From Cervus elaphus (taxonomy: Eukaryota > Chordata > Mammalia > Artiodactyla > Cervidae): 64,000 bases of DNA. Position 1 is the first letter of the stretch; every line of letters begins with the position of its first letter. This document shows, in pieces, positions 1 to 11,365 of this stretch. The stretch spans positions 13,080,501 through 13,144,500 of the forward strand of contig NC_057818.1 in NCBI RefSeq assembly GCF_910594005.1, written 5' to 3'. The notes beneath the pieces were generated by a model, which was not told the origin of the DNA, searched no databases, and saw nothing but the letters and a program-made list of their open reading frames with translations. The translations under genes were made by a program, and so were the position numbers.

Positions 1-362
1 CTGTGGTGTTGGAGAAGACTCTTGACAGTCCTTTGGACTGCAAGGAGATCAAACCAGTCAATCCTAAAGGAGATCAGTCCTGAGTATTCATTGGAAGGAC
101 TGATACTGAAGCTGAAGCTCCAATAATTTGGCCACCTGACGTGAAGAACAGATTCATTGGAAAAGACCCTGATGCTGGGAAAGATTGAAGGCAGGAGGAG
201 AAGGGGACGAGAGAGGATGAGATGGTTGAATGGCATCACCGACTCGATGGACATGAGTTTGAGTAAACTCTGGGGGTTGGTGATGGACAGGGAGGCCTGG
301 TGTGCTGCGGTGCAAGGGGTCGCAAAGAGCGGGACATGACTGAGTGAACTGAACTGAACTGA
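1..362 (+). mobile_element. BovB LINE, 3' end (cut by window start)
   Basis: The sequence matches the 3' terminal part of the ruminant BovB (RTE clade) retrotransposon. It contains the C-terminal coding remnant around 157-339, which reads MEKTLMLGKIEGRRRRGRER and then a MRWLNGITDSMDMSLSKL-type segment, both hallmarks of BovB. It ends in repeated ACTGA units at about 342-362, the usual BovB tail. The 5' part lies outside the window. It is a non-autonomous fragment. Confidence 0.93.
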
Positions 363-502
363 GGAAAAATAGAAACTTAGAAGCAAATGTGGACAGCCAG
401 GTGTATTCCCAGCCCCACTGGCCCTCCTCACAGGAGAGGCTGGGACAGCAGGAGTGCTGGCATTGGAAGACAGAGGACCCCGCCGTGAAGGGAAGGTGGT
501 GG

Positions 503-590
503 GTTGGGTGACCCCGCCAGGGTCCCGACCTCTCTGAGCTTCAGCTTCCTCCTCTGATGAGGGGGGTGATTGTGCCCTTGCGATGGCCAG
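503..590 (+). repeat. MIR SINE fragment
   Basis: A decayed mammalian-wide MIR core is visible in the sense orientation: a gtgacc block, then a stretch resembling cctctctgagcttcagcttcctc, then a degenerate version of catctgtaaaatgggg. It is short and diverged. Confidence 0.5.
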
Positions 591-1130
591 AAATAATGCT
601 TTTGGGAGGCCCAGAGCTCCTGCAATTGAGTGAGACCTTGAAGGGTATCAGGCCGGTGCTGGGGGTGGGAGGGGGCTCTCCAGGCAACAGGAAGGGCCCG
701 AGCTGCAGGAACCCCACCCACCCCATCCCGGAGACTGGAACCACAGCTCAGGAGCAGGAGAGGAGCTCATCAGGGGGGCAGATTCTCGGGTCCTTGGGGA
801 AGACCAGAGAGCTGGTGAGAAGGATGCTCGGTGCCTCTTCCAGATCAGCAGCCCTGTGTCCAGCCGGCTCCCTGGGGTGTGCAGTACAGAAGGCTGCTGG
901 TTTTTACAGCTGCTGAGCCTGGTTTATTTGGAGAGTGGACACCCCGAACGACCTGGGAAACCAGGTGGAGGGTGGGGCAGAAGTGGTTGCTCTGTTTCCT
1001 GGGCTACAGTCTAGAGGGCAAAGGTCGTGGCTTGCAGTGCCCTGGTGCCTTGTGTCCCCTGGATCTCACAGACTAGATGGGGCAAATCCTTCAGCCTCCC
1101 CTGCCCTGCCCCCTACATCCTGATGTGTGC
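591..1130. other. GC-rich unique sequence, nothing recognised
   Basis: Open frames occur on both strands but show no domain or splice structure. No repeat family was recognised. Confidence 0.5.
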
Positions 1131-1162
1131 ATGCACACACGTGTGCGCACACACACACTCAC
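1131..1162. repeat. CA/TG-rich imperfect microsatellite
   Basis: A short run of alternating CA with interspersed TG and CG dinucleotides. It is imperfect and small. Confidence 0.7.
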
Positions 1163-1534
1163 TCCGGCTTGGGCTCTGTGTTGGTGGGGAAAACTGCCTC
1201 CTCTGGACACAAACATGTGATACTGGTAGGGGCGGGAACCAGCACCCGCTTCAGGCCTGACCTCCAGGACTCTCCTCATCCTTCCACTAATGGGAGTCAG
1301 GTGGGTTCAGATGTGGACACCAGGCTTGAAGGGGTTCGGTGACCCCCGACCTTGTCTCTGGGAGGCCCCAGTGGGCCTCTGACTCTGAATCTCAGCCTCC
1401 ATGACCTCGAGGCAGAGTCTAACTCCTCGGCCCCCCGCCCCGCCCTCCCTCACCACACGCAGGCCATGAGGCTGTATGGTCGCTGTCCTTTCCGCACGCC
1501 TCGCCCTTGATCTTCTCAGGCTTTATCTTCCAGC

Positions 1535-1835
1535 CTGAATCGCCAGCAGCGCCCTCACGGGGCCCCATGGTTCTGAGCCTCCTGGTGAGGGGCTCGGGGC
1601 GCCTCGAGCTCCGCCGCCAGCACCCACCGGGAGCACCTGCTGCGCAGGGTAATTAGGGGCCGGGCTCCAGGTGCGCAGGCCCTGGGCTGACACGGCAGAG
1701 GGGGAGGGGCTCCCTGCTCCCTGAGCGTGGGGGGGCGGGCCCCGGGCCGGTGGCCACCTCCGCGGCCCCTCGCAGGTGCGGGCCCAGATTCTGTGGAGCT
1801 CAGCTCTGCGCGGCGGGCGGCTGGCAGGGAGCTGC
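1535..1835. promoter_or_regulatory. CpG-rich segment (island-like)
   Basis: CpG density is visibly raised here (several gcgc, cggg and ccgc clusters), with a TAATTA core near 1650. The segment leads directly into the AT-rich block at 1843. No splice donor or TATA box stands out. It could be a small CpG island or part of a regulatory element. Confidence 0.35.
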
Positions 1836-1842
1836 TGAGCCT

Positions 1843-1990
1843 CCCAAGGTAGCAGCCATCTGCACTGTGATAAAAAGCCCCGAGGATGATAAATAGACAA
1901 GTCGCACTTTTATTGGATTGCAGCTCGGGCGCAGCCACTTTGGGTTTGGCACCGTGCTAACGACAGATTTCTGCTTCCCTTGCAAGGCCT
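1843..1990. promoter_or_regulatory. AT-rich non-repeat island, candidate conserved element
   Basis: The block holds tgataaaaag, gatgataaatag and cttttattgg motifs in sequence that is otherwise strongly GC-rich. It matches no repeat family I know. GATA-type (GATAA) and CCAAT-like (attgg) motifs are visible. Regulatory function is inferred from composition only. Confidence 0.35.
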
Positions 1991-2159
1991 GGCCTCTCGG
2001 GGAGGGTGCCAGCTGCGGCCGTCTCCTGGCAGGAGGGAGAGCATCCCCTGGCCCCAGCCCCGGGCGGCCGGCCTGCTCCCCTGCACGCCAGCCTGTGGGG
2101 CTCTGCCCAGGCCCACATTGCTGCCCTGCCCCGGGGTCAGGCCCAGGGGCTCACATGCC

Positions 2160-2370
2160 AGCTCTGACACCCACTGGCTGTGTGTCTCCGGCAGGCTATC
2201 TAACCTCCCTGTGCCGTGAGCGCCCCATCTGTAAAATGGGCAGGTAATGGCATTCCCTGCCCACGCAGGCCTGGCGCCTCCGTGAGTAACCGTCGGGTCT
2301 GCAACGTTTGGAAGAGTGCCTGGCATGTGTTCGGGGAGCGTGATGTACTCGCCACCACCCGTACAGTGAG
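2160..2370 (+). repeat. MIR SINE
   Basis: A long MIR match. The order is tRNA-like head region, ggctgtgtgtctccggcagg, ctaacctccctgtgcc, catctgtaaaatgggcag, and the 3' part gagtgcctggcatgtgttcg. Sense orientation. Confidence 0.82.
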
Positions 2371-2778
2371 TGTCAGCACTGGCGCTCCCGGGACGCCTGG
2401 CCTGGCATCCTGCTGGGTGGGGAGCCGCGTGGGGTTGGACCTGGAGAACCGGGGCTTTCACGGGACACCAGGCCCCTGCTCATCCTTCCACCCGTTGGGT
2501 CAAGGCGGGGGCTCGAGAGCCTCACAGGCCCAGCGCCTCAGGCTCTGTCTGCCCCGAACAGCCGTGGGCCCCGGGCGGCAGCCACGAGGCCCTGGGCCTC
2601 TGGTTCCCCGGCTGTCAGGTGAGGATAGGAACCACACTTGCCTGGCAGCACAGCCAAGAGGCTGAAACAAGCTGACCTGCTCTGACCTGGGGTTCCACGC
2701 AGTAGGCATGAGGGATCGTCAGCTCCTGGTGTTGTGGGCGGTCTCCTGGGTCCAGGCCGAGGGGGCGAGGAATCAGGA
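2371..2778. other. GC-rich sequence, nothing recognised
   Basis: No repeat, exon-like boundary or RNA gene was recognised. The open frames are short and overlap in several frames. Confidence 0.5.
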
Positions 2779-2804
2779 TGAGAGAGAGAGAGAGAGAGAG
2801 AGAG
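2779..2804. repeat. (GA)n microsatellite
   Basis: About 12 uninterrupted GA units. Confidence 0.9.
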
Positions 2805-3484
2805 GCGTGGGAAGGGCCAGGTGGTGCTCCGGGGTCCTCAGCTGACGGCCCGCCCTCAGTTCTCGGCCTGTGTCCTGGTGGGAACCCCCTGCGTGCCCGT
2901 CCACCCTGCTGAGCCTGAAGCTCAGGCCGAGGAAGAAGGTGGGAGGGTGCGGCGTGTCACGGGGGCGGTGGCCGGTCTCACCTGGCTTCCTGTGCGCCGG
3001 CGTGGGGGTGAGCACACGGGGTCCCCTGTCCCCCCCCTCCCGCCGGCGCCCGGCCACCTCGCTCCCTCCCCGCCTGCTGTCCCCGCCTGGCTTCTGTCCC
3101 TCTGCAGGCACTCAGCTTTCTTTGTTGTTCCCCGCTCCTTCCTTCTCCCCTCCTCCACCCTGACCCCCGCCCCCCCATAGTGTCAGGGGCTGTGTGTGCT
3201 GCAGCCCCGGCTGGGCCTCTCTGTTCATCCGAGACTTGAGCCAGCTGCCTCGGGCGCTGGCCCTGTGTACAGGGGTGCTCACCCTGGGCCCCCGGGCCCC
3301 TCTGTTCCTGGACATCTGCAGGGGGCACAGCACCACCCCCCTCGCCACTGGCTTTGTGGCCCAGGGCCCTGTGTGTGTGTCCCGATACTTCCCTCATTGG
3401 CTCCGGCCACAGCAAGGTCCTGGAGGCCCTGGTGAGAGAGCCCAGGACAAGAGGAGGCCCGCAGGAGCACGCAGAGGCCAAGGC
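2805..3484. other. GC- and pyrimidine-rich sequence, nothing recognised
   Basis: Pyrimidine-rich tracts occur near 3020-3180. Multiple frames stay open because of GC content. No family or exon structure was recognised. Confidence 0.45.
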
Positions 3485-3640
3485 CTTGGACTCAAAACTC
3501 AGGGTTCAGATCCCAGCCTCACCGGTTACCCTTGGGCAAGCGACCTCTCCCCAGACCTTGGTGCTCTCATCTGGGGAACGGGGCTGCTGAAAGGACCTGC
3601 CCCCGGGTGCTGTGTGGTCTCAGGACGTGCCCGCTGTCCC
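3485..3640 (+). repeat. MIR SINE
   Basis: The MIR head is recognisable (cttggactcaaaactcagggttcagatcc), followed by ttacccttgggcaagcgacc and a degenerate ctcatctggggaacgggg. Sense orientation. Confidence 0.75.
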
Positions 3641-3914
3641 GTCACAGGGCCAGGGTCTTGCTCGGTGCCCCTGTCCCCTTCATGACAAATGGCCTGCGAG
3701 GCTGGTCCATCCCCTGGTTCCCCAGTGAGGCTTCGCAGGGCTCAGCTCGCTTGGCGGCGTGTAGGGATCGAGTGGCAGACTAAACTGAAACCCCCTTTCC
3801 CCAAAACCGCCAAGAGCGCGCAAGTGCACGGAAGAAATGAGACAGGATTTTAGGTGTCAGGCTGGACCCCAGGGTGCTGGGGCTTTGAGGCTGTCAGCAT
3901 CTAGCCTTTCAGCA

Positions 3915-3975
3915 AAGGTCCAGACACGTTAAGCTACTTGCCTGGTGTCACACAGCTTCTCACTGCCAGGCTGGC
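3915..3975 (-). repeat. MIR SINE fragment
   Basis: Contains acgttaagctacttgcc and gtgtcacacagct, the reverse complement of the MIR core. Confidence 0.6.
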
Positions 3976-4589
3976 GTGCGGTGGGGCGGGCTCGGGGGTG
4001 GCTTCCTACCCCTCAGGGCCTGCTCTGCCTCAGTGTGGGGGCATGCGTGCACGTGTTAAGGGGGCCAGGGCAGGGCAGCCTGATGGCTGGCTCTGGGCTC
4101 CACAGGCCCTCCGGATGACTCTGCCATGTGACTGGAATAGGGCAGCCCTGGTTCCTGTGCCCTTTGACCATCGGGTGTGAACAGTGGCATTTCAAACGCA
4201 GACAGAGGCTACTGCCAGGGCGGGAGTGCCGGGGCCTTCATGGAGCAGCTGCTGCATGCCCAGAGATATCCCAGGCCCCACACGGGCGCATGTTAGCCCA
4301 GTGAAGCGGCTGTGAGACCCCGAGGAAGGGGATGGGGCCCCGGTGAGGGGAGCGGTGCCCCCTGCCTCCTGGTACCTTCCAAGGAGAGCAAGGTCCAGAC
4401 CTGTGGCCTTTTCCTCTCCATCTCCCTCGCTTATCTGGCGCCTCGGCCTCCCTCCATCCACTGAGTTAATGCAGATTGGCAGGGCGTTGTGAAGGGGGGG
4501 CTTTGGGGCCCCGCTGGCAGCTGGCCCCTGCCCCCGCAGCCCCGGGCAGGAAACCACCAACGTGCTTAGGAAAGAGGTGGGCGCAGCTG
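3976..4589. other. GC-rich sequence, nothing recognised
   Basis: No repeat or exon-like unit was recognised. Confidence 0.45.
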
Positions 4590-4745
4590 CTGTTAACAGG
4601 TGAGCCCTCGCGAGCCGGCTCTCCCAGGGCCTCCTGGAGAAATCCGTAATGAAGTGCAGCTGTGAACTCCGGTTTTGGGTCAGAAAGGCAATTTCTCAGC
4701 TCTTCTCACAGCAATTGAGTCGAGAATCCGGGAGCTGTTGGCCTC
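4590..4745. promoter_or_regulatory. Non-repeat island with AT motifs, candidate conserved element
   Basis: Includes gttaac, ccgtaatgaagtgcagctgt and aattgagtcgag. It is flanked by a CpG-rich stretch (4740-4900) and matches no repeat recognised here. The call rests on composition and is weak. Confidence 0.28.
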
Positions 4746-5329
4746 GGCGGTGCCCCTGCCTCCTCGGCCCCGGTGGCCTGAGCCCAGGCCGGACAGCGGC
4801 ATCAGTGTCTCTGCCGTCGGGGGCAGGTGGCCGGGCGCGGAGGGGGCGGCCCCACGGGGCGAGGCAGGAGCAGGGCGCAGCTGGCCGGGGAGCCCTGGGG
4901 AGCGCAAGGCTGTTTTTCCTCTCGTTTTAATTGGTCTTTGTGACTCTCACGGTGCCCGATTCACCTCGTGGCAGTGTGCCGGCCGGGGCTCCCGCCCGCA
5001 CACCACGGCCGAGGCTCTTGGGAGGTGACAGGCAACCCAGGCTAGCCCATCATGTTCCTGGTGGTGCTGGGCCTGGAAGGGCCTGGGCAAGCAAAGCCAG
5101 GGTGGCTGGGGCATGGGGGCGGGGGAGAGCCCTGGCCCCCCGGATTGGCCCTGCTGCTCCACCTCCATGGTGGAGTCACCCGAGAAGTCAGTTTCCATTA
5201 AGGCCAGGGTGACAGAAGACACACTCACCAAGTAGCATTGACTGGGAACATGAGCGCGGCAGTGACTCCTTCCTCTCTTGGGAACACAACTTTTGAAGCC
5301 CCGCTGCCTGGTTTTCTGCCCAGCTAAGA
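4746..5329. other. CpG-rich then ordinary sequence, nothing recognised
   Basis: CpG density is raised at 4745-4900 and 4975-5020. No exon or repeat was recognised. Confidence 0.4.
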
Positions 5330-5520
5330 GTCACTCACTGAACAGTGAGCTCCTGAGCCCGCTGCTGTGGGCAGGCTCTCTCTGCCCTGCTGCTGTGTGA
5401 CCTTGAGGAGAGGGCTTGACTGCTCTGATCCCCCCTCCTGCAGAATGTCGGAGTTGGATATGAAGAGCCGCTTTGAGGATCTGATGAGGACAACAGTGAT
5501 AACAACACTGTGGAAAGACA
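5330..5520 (+). repeat. MIR SINE, diverged
   Basis: A gctgctgtgtgaccttgagg core is followed by a degenerate 3' portion including gaggatctgatgagg and gtgataacaacactgtgg. The match is moderate. Confidence 0.5.
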
Positions 5521-5722
5521 GAAAGGGTGCCAGAGTACCAGTTGCCCCCTTCCTGCCTCCCTCCCCACAGGGCCTCCAGCTCAGCCCCCTGAGGGACAGG
5601 GTCTCAGCCCCAGTGGCCTCCCCCTCCAGCCCCTTTGGATAGGGTCTGAGCTACCAGGCTGCACCCAGGCACCCTTGCACGGCTTCACTTTGTGGCCAGC
5701 TCCTTGCAGGCTCCTCCCGTTT

Positions 5723-5786
5723 GTTTTAAATCAGGGTTATCGAGACAAAACTTACATGCAACACCATTCACGCTTTTAAGCATACT
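5723..5786 (-). mobile_element. L1M LINE 3' fragment, left part
   Basis: Contains a degraded ttattgagataaaattacatgcaacac and attcacgcttttaag. This is the antisense L1M 3' signature that also appears in the larger copy at 25035. It is split from the right part by the Bov-tA at 5787. Confidence 0.6.
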
Positions 5787-5993
5787 ACATGCTAAGTTGC
5801 TTCTGTCGTGTCGGACTCTTTGTGACCTCGTGGACTGTAGCCCGCCAGACTCCTCTGTCCATGGGATTCTCTAGGCAGGAATACTGGAGTGGGTTGTTGT
5901 GCCCTCCTCCAAGGGATCTTCCCGACGCAGGGATCAAACCCATGTCTCTTATGTCTCCTGTCTTGGCAGCAGGCTCTTTACCACTAGCTCCAC
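5787..5993 (-). mobile_element. Bov-tA SINE
   Basis: Reads atgctaagttgcttctgtcg, then gactctttgtgacctcgtgg, then tccatgggattctctaggca, then ggatcttcccgacgcaggga, and ends at a degraded accactagctccac. This is the complement of a Bov-tA. It interrupts the L1M fragment, so it is younger than the L1. Confidence 0.93.
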
Positions 5994-6225
5994 TGCAGTG
6001 TATATCATGGCAAGACCTCAGCACAGTCCAGATATAAACCTTTCCCCCATAACCCAGAAAACCCCGTCGTTCCCTCTTCCGGCCCCTGCACTGCAGGTCT
6101 GTTTCCTGTGCCCCTGGCTTCACCTTGGGGGAAGCGCTCAGTGGGAAGGCCCTGTGTCTGGCATTCTTCTCTCAGCACGCTGCTGTTGAAGCCGTGTCGT
6201 GGTTGAGAGTGGGGTCCCGTGGTCG
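5994..6225 (-). mobile_element. Probable continuation of the L1M 3' fragment
   Basis: Cagtgtatatcatggcaaga and the later ataacccagaaaaccccgt parallel the antisense L1M consensus that continues beyond gtataca. It is strongly diverged. Confidence 0.4.
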
Positions 6226-6297
6226 GGATGCGCCAGCACGCCTGTGTCTGTTTGCCTGTCACTGGACATCTGGGAATTTACTCTGCGTCTTCGTCTT

Positions 6298-6655
6298 CCC
6301 CGGGCTTCTGTAACAGAGCTCCCCCGCCCCCCACCCCGTCCCCTGGGGGTTTAGACAACAGATGTCCGTTCCTTTCAGACTGGAGGCTGGAAACACGAGA
6401 GCAGGTGCCGGCCGACCGGCTGGCTTCCTGGTGGGGCCACCTCCTCGCCGTGTCCTCCGGTGGCTGCTTCTTTGTACACTCAGGTCTCATCTCTCATAAG
6501 GGCACGAATCCCGTCGTGGGTGCCCCACCCTCGTGACCTCATTGAACCCACATCACCTCCCACAGGCCCCACCTCCACACACACCACTGCCCTGGGGATC
6601 AGGGCTTCAGTGGGTTGAATGTGAGGGGGACAGAGATGTTCCATCTGCAGCAGCA
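6298..6655 (-). repeat. MaLR/MLT-type LTR (non-coding)
   Basis: The order of motifs matches an antisense MaLR LTR: gggtttagacaacagatg, ctggaggctggaa, ctcgccgtgtcctcc, ctcataagggcacgaatccc, gccccaccctcgtgacctca, caggccccacctcc and gggcttcagtgggttgaatg. It is an old solitary LTR with no coding part. Confidence 0.75.
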
Positions 6656-6908
6656 ACTCAGGATGCCCCTGCGAAATCCAGGGCATCCTCTTCCCCACGG
6701 GGGGAGTGCCATCAACTCCCCCCTTCCTCCTGAAGCCCAGGGGGCAACAGAGTGGGCTCTCCCTGCCTGCCTCTCTTCCCTGACTCCCCAAGAGACTGGG
6801 CCCGGGTGCCCTGAGGAAGAAGTGTCTGGGCCCCGCGGACCCGTCTCTCAGCGTCAGGGCCGACCTTGGCTGGAGATGCGTCTTTGTCCCTGCCGGAGCC
6901 CTGTGGCC
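6656..6908. other. GC-rich sequence, nothing recognised
   Basis: No repeat or exon-like unit was recognised. Confidence 0.45.
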
Positions 6909-7135
6909 AGCTCGAGTAATTGGATTTTAATGAAACGGATGGGGGTGCGGGAGCAGTTCACCACCCTGGCCTGCGCCGAGGCCCTGCAATTAAACCGATT
7001 ATGTCTTGAGAGTCAAGCTGTCTGACTCCGCATCCCTAATTTGGTGGTGCTGCTGGCCCTGCCAGCACGGTTGTTTATTTATTTACCCGACTTTCACAAG
7101 CTGGGACGTGCCGGGGGACCGGGGTAATTAACGTG
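6909..7135. promoter_or_regulatory. TAAT-rich island, candidate conserved element
   Basis: Contains gagtaattggattttaatga, gcaattaaaccgattatg, cctaatttgg, tttatttatttacc and ggtaattaacg, with GC-rich flanks. At least five homeodomain-type ATTA/TAAT cores lie within about 220 bp. No repeat match. This is a good candidate for a conserved enhancer, by inference. Confidence 0.45.
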
Positions 7136-7239
7136 GGGTGGTGAGCTGGGATCCGGGCTCTGTGTGTTCCCACCCCGGCCACCCACCTCTCCCTCCATCC
7201 ACAGCGTCCAGGTCCTGGCGGCTGAGGGAACCCCTGGGA

Positions 7240-7358
7240 GACTTGAAAATGCTGATGCATGCCCCCTGCTTCCCCAGGGTTGAAATGGGGTTAGTTTGGG
7301 CTGTGGCCAGGCCATCAGGAGTTTTCAGAGTCCCCCAGGTGAGTGTGGCTAGGAGCCC
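7240..7358. repeat. MER5-type hAT transposon remnant
   Basis: The order gacttgaaaatgctgatgca, then ggttgaaatggggttag, then ggccatcaggagttttcaga, then tcccccaggtgagtg resembles the central and 3' portion of MER5-like elements. It is diverged. Confidence 0.5.
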
Positions 7359-8744
7359 CCAACCTACAGAGACAGATCCTTCTGGATGCTGCCACCCTCC
7401 CTGGACCCACTGGGCCCCAGTAGACGCAGGCAGTCCCCACATGAAGGCTTATGGTCGCCTCCTCCTCATGGCCTCATGGAATCCTGGAGAATGGTCTAGC
7501 ACAGGGAACCTCGGTATAGAAATCTGGTGGGCAGGACACTGGGTGTCTCCCAGGCATGGAGTTCGCATTTTCTCTCCAGTTTACACCGCCAGGTGTTCTG
7601 TGGTCCTGGGCAGGTGGAGACCCCTACGTGGGGGCTGGGGGCCGCTTGGTTCTTCCACCCACCCTGTAGGCACCAGGGTCTTGGCTGGAGGCCTTTGACT
7701 TTTCTGGGAGTGTGTTTTGGCTATAATTCCCTCCCTTGCCTGTGTGTTTCAGGCTTCGGGGCCCCCCAAGAGGTGCCCCAACGTTGCTGGTGGTTCTGGG
7801 CACAGACCTCGGCTCAGGATCTCGGACAAGGCACAGACTCCTAGGCCCCCCTCTGTTAAGTGGAGGCGGTGGGTTGCCAACCGCAAAGCAGCCCCTCCAG
7901 TCCCCACGTTGGATGAATGTTGTAGATTTGGGCATCAGCACGGCTGATGGGGTGAAGGGAAGCTGTTTGGGGAGCTCTGCCGTTAAATCATTGGTGGGAG
8001 GGACCCTGGGCAGCTCTCCTGCCCGCTGTGACCCTCCCTTCCCGCAGCCCCCCACCCCTAGAGGCCATGTACACCGCGCCATGAACCATCACCTGTGCAG
8101 GAAGGCCGGGCCCTGAGTGCTGGCTGTGCTCCAGGTGTTTAATAATCATGATGAATCGGGAAGGCGGGGGAGGCTGCAGGTAGGCCAGGGCCTGGCTCTG
8201 GAGCAAGCAGTGGGGGCTGGGGGGTGCTCGGTGAGGCCAGGGCTCCTTTAATTAGGGCTGAAGTCGGTGGGTGGCCATGGGGCAGGTCTCATCAGGGCGA
8301 GTCCTGGAGCCCCAGCTCTCACTGCTGGGGTTCCCTGTGTCCCTCAGTACTCAAGGCGGCCCCCAGGGCTAGGCTCAGACGGGGCAGTTCCCAGCCTGGG
8401 GTCTGGGGCCAGGGAAGGCGGGGGAGTACCTTGCCTTTCCTGTGAGTAACTCTGCCCAAGTCCTTCTCCCTCTTGACACCTCATATGCAAAGTGAGGTCA
8501 CGCCCACCTACCTGATCTGGAAGAGCAAATCTAGTTGAGGGAGGCCTTAGGGACAGTCCCACCTGCTTGGTGCCCTCTCCGAAGCCCACTGCCCCTCAGA
8601 GCCTCTCCATAGCTGCCCAAGGACCCTCGCCCGGAGCCCAGAAGCTCTCATGGTCGGCTCTTGCCTGGCAGGAGTCACAGCTTGCTATCCACTCCTCATC
8701 CTGGGCTGAAATGCTCATCCCCCACCCCAGACGCAGGTGACTGC
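7359..8744. other. GC-rich sequence, nothing firmly recognised
   Basis: There is a short gtttaataatcatgatgaatc patch near 8135-8158. Open frames of up to 186 codons at 7138-7698 look like GC-driven shadows. No exon boundaries were recognised. Confidence 0.4.
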
Positions 8745-8955
8745 ATGGGTCAGGCCTTGTTCTGTGAGCCTTACAAACCTGTGTGAACTTGTTATTGTCA
8801 CTAACCCTGCAAGGAGATGCTTGAAGCATCCTCATTTTTTCAGACGAGGAAACAGACTCAAGAGAGGCTGATGTCTTGCCTGGGGATACACATGGTTGTT
8901 AGGGAACCGAGCTATGATTTGAACCTGGGTATCCGGCTTCCCGTCTGGACTCGGC
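8745..8955 (-). repeat. MIR SINE
   Basis: A nearly complete antisense MIR: the 3' part near 8755-8815, then cctcattttttcagacgagg, aaacagactcaagagaggct, gaaccgagctatgatttgaa, and the tRNA-like head with cctgggtatccggcttcccg. Confidence 0.88.
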
Positions 8956-10311
8956 TCACTTTGGTCAAGTCCAGTGGAGGCCGGCGTCTCTTGACTTAAC
9001 TCAGGCGTGGCTTCCAGGGGCGCCCCCAAAAGGCAGGACGGCATTTTGGGAGATGCCGTGAGCCAGCCCTATCATGTGTTGGGCAGAGGGAGTCCGCCCC
9101 CTCTGTGTCTGGCTTGGAGCTGATGGACGTAGCATCACGACCAGTGAGGAGACGTCCAGGGAAGAGAGGGCATTCCCGGAGGCAAGGACCCACGGAGAGC
9201 ATGAGAGCTTCTCGTCTTATGCCCCAGAATCCCTAAACTTCAGCAGTCCACACAGCGTGAAGTACAGGCCAGCGCGGTGGGGACCCTCCTGAACATCCCC
9301 AGGGACCCTGGAGACAGGGTGGGGGGGGGGGTGTTCTGCCCTGTGTGTGTGTCGGGTGGGGGGGAGCCTCAAGGTGGCTCAGTGGTATTCAAGGCAGATC
9401 CATCCAGCATCTGTCCTTGGGGAAACTGCTGCAGGAGCAGCCTGCGGGAGACTGTCGTAGGAACCCCAGCCCTGGAGGGAAGACCCGGTCATCGGTGCCC
9501 TCTCCAGGGGAGAGCATCGGGCAGACTGCCGGCTGAAGAGGCTGCAACCCTGCCTTCCCTGCCTGAGGACGGTGCAGCCCCTTCTCTGCTGTGCCACAGC
9601 GTTAGAGGCCAAACGGGGCTCCTGGGGCCTCCTCCCAACAGTCTCCGGGAAACAAGCCTCAGCAGCGGGCGTCCCAGGCCGCCACCCACCCAGGACCGCT
9701 GCGGAGGGGAGCCGGCGGCCCCTGCACGCCCATCTTTTCTCTGATTCTAAAGAAAAGGCCCCTGGGCCCTGGGAGTGTGGCGCCTACAGCCAGATAGGGG
9801 CGGGGAAGGGGCAGGGCCCCGTGGGGTTTATCTGGAAGAGGTCAGGACCTCAGACTGGGCAGGACTGGGGGTGGGAGGTGCATCCCCGCTCCTGAGGCAG
9901 GAAGCAGGGCGGAGAGGCCACAGCTGCTCATTGCGAACGCCAGGAACTTGGCGTGGCCGGGGTGAGGCCACTCTGACCTGGGCTGAGGACACAGGCCGTC
10001 TTGGGTTTCCCTGCCGTGCCCTGGAGGGGCAGCACTGCAGACCTCGTCATCTCCCTGCCGGGGATGAAACGTGCCATCACCCCCGGCCTGGCAGTCCCTG
10101 CGCTCTGGGCATGTAGGAGGTGGGATCCTCACCCCAGGGACCCAGGCCACCAGCACTTGTGAGCCGGCCAGCAAGCTCCTGACAGCCCAGGGACAAGACT
10201 CGGGGGGTTCTGCCTTAGCCCCCAGGGGGACACATATGGGGGCCCAGGGAGCTTCCCTGAGTCCCCTGAGCCCAGAACACGGGACCTGAGACAATGCTTT
10301 CCTTGGTTTCC
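8956..10311. other. GC-rich sequence with a short G-run
   Basis: There is an 11-base G-run at 9321-9331. No gene, repeat family or splice structure was recognised in the remainder. Confidence 0.4.
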
Positions 10312-10510
10312 CAAGAACAACAATAATAGCAACGAACGTTTATAAAGGACTGAGCAGACCCTGCCCTGCACCCCTCCTGTGCCTTGCCTCCTCTAGCCAG
10401 CGACAGACGGCCGTGCTGTTGGCCCCATTTACAGATGAGAAGGCTGAGGCCATACCCTCTGGCTCCTGTCTCCAGAGCAAGGTGGTATTCAGATTTGCTT
10501 GTGTCATTTT
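10312..10510 (-). repeat. MIR SINE
   Basis: Reads aacaacaataatagcaacga, then acgtttataaaggactgagc, then ggccccatttacagatgaga aggctgaggcc. This is the antisense MIR 3' end and core. Confidence 0.85.
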
Positions 10511-11291
10511 TGGTCCTTAGTTCCCAGGCCCCGAGGGGATCTGGAGACTTCCTTTTTGCCACTATATGTGACACCATGACTGTCTCCTGCTGGCTTGGTG
10601 GTTTCTAGTAATGCCTGTAACTAATAGTCCCTGAAAGTATAGTGTCAGGGCAAGTCCTGAGGTGGGCAAGTTATATCCAGGTGACGACCCTGCCCACCCC
10701 AGCACTGCCCCGGCCTCTCCTCTGTCGTGTCTGTGAATGACGCACGTCAATCATTTACCCCTTTGAATGACTTGAGTCCCTGTCCTTCCTGGGAGGTTGT
10801 GTTCCAATCTGTGCCCTTGGAGGGGATGGGAAGGGAGGACTGTCCCCAGGAAAGGAATTTGGAACTGGGAGGGCAGAATTTGGGAGGGGCAGCCTTCCCT
10901 AGGAGGGCCACCACCAGCCCATTCGGGCCTTTTGTGTAAATTAGGAGGTGCCTCTTCCTCCAGGCAGGTAGGACCCGTTCCAGGTGTGTTTCATGAGCAG
11001 AGCAAGGGCTCCGTTTCAGCAACCATTTGCCATTTCATCCAAGTGCAGCAAATGACTTGAAGAACTATACTCGGTACCCTTCTCCCAGGTTCCTATTGGC
11101 TCCCATCACCACCACCTCCCACACGCAGTTGGCTGCTGGCGGCTTAGAGCACAAACCCCCAACCCCACCCAGCACTCTTTCACCCTGGGGAGACCAGCGT
11201 GCTCGTCTCCACTACCCTGCTTTGTGTCTTTGTGCCCATGTACTTAGTGGGGCTTCTCTGGGATCTGCCAAGGGGTGGTTTAGAGACGGAG
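10511..11291. other. Unique sequence, nothing recognised
   Basis: GC content is moderate. No repeat family, exon-like unit or RNA gene was recognised. Confidence 0.4.
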
Positions 11292-11365
11292 CGTTCTAAG
11301 AGCACATTTAGCCCAGTGTGCCCATTGTACAGATGAGAAAACTGAGGCCCTGCATCTCAGTGTGA
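11292..11365 (-). repeat. MIR SINE fragment
   Basis: Contains gcccattgtacagatgagaa aactgaggccctgc, the antisense MIR core. Confidence 0.75.

Noticed and set aside
157..339. 60-codon frame with Arg-rich segment as a possible small gene
   Set aside because: It matches the C-terminal coding remnant of BovB and belongs to the truncated retrotransposon.
7278..7338. 61-nt interval with a tccccag acceptor and caggtgagt donor
   Set aside because: Both boundaries fall inside a MER5-type transposon remnant whose consensus naturally contains a cccaggtga word, so the splice-like look is inherited from the repeat.
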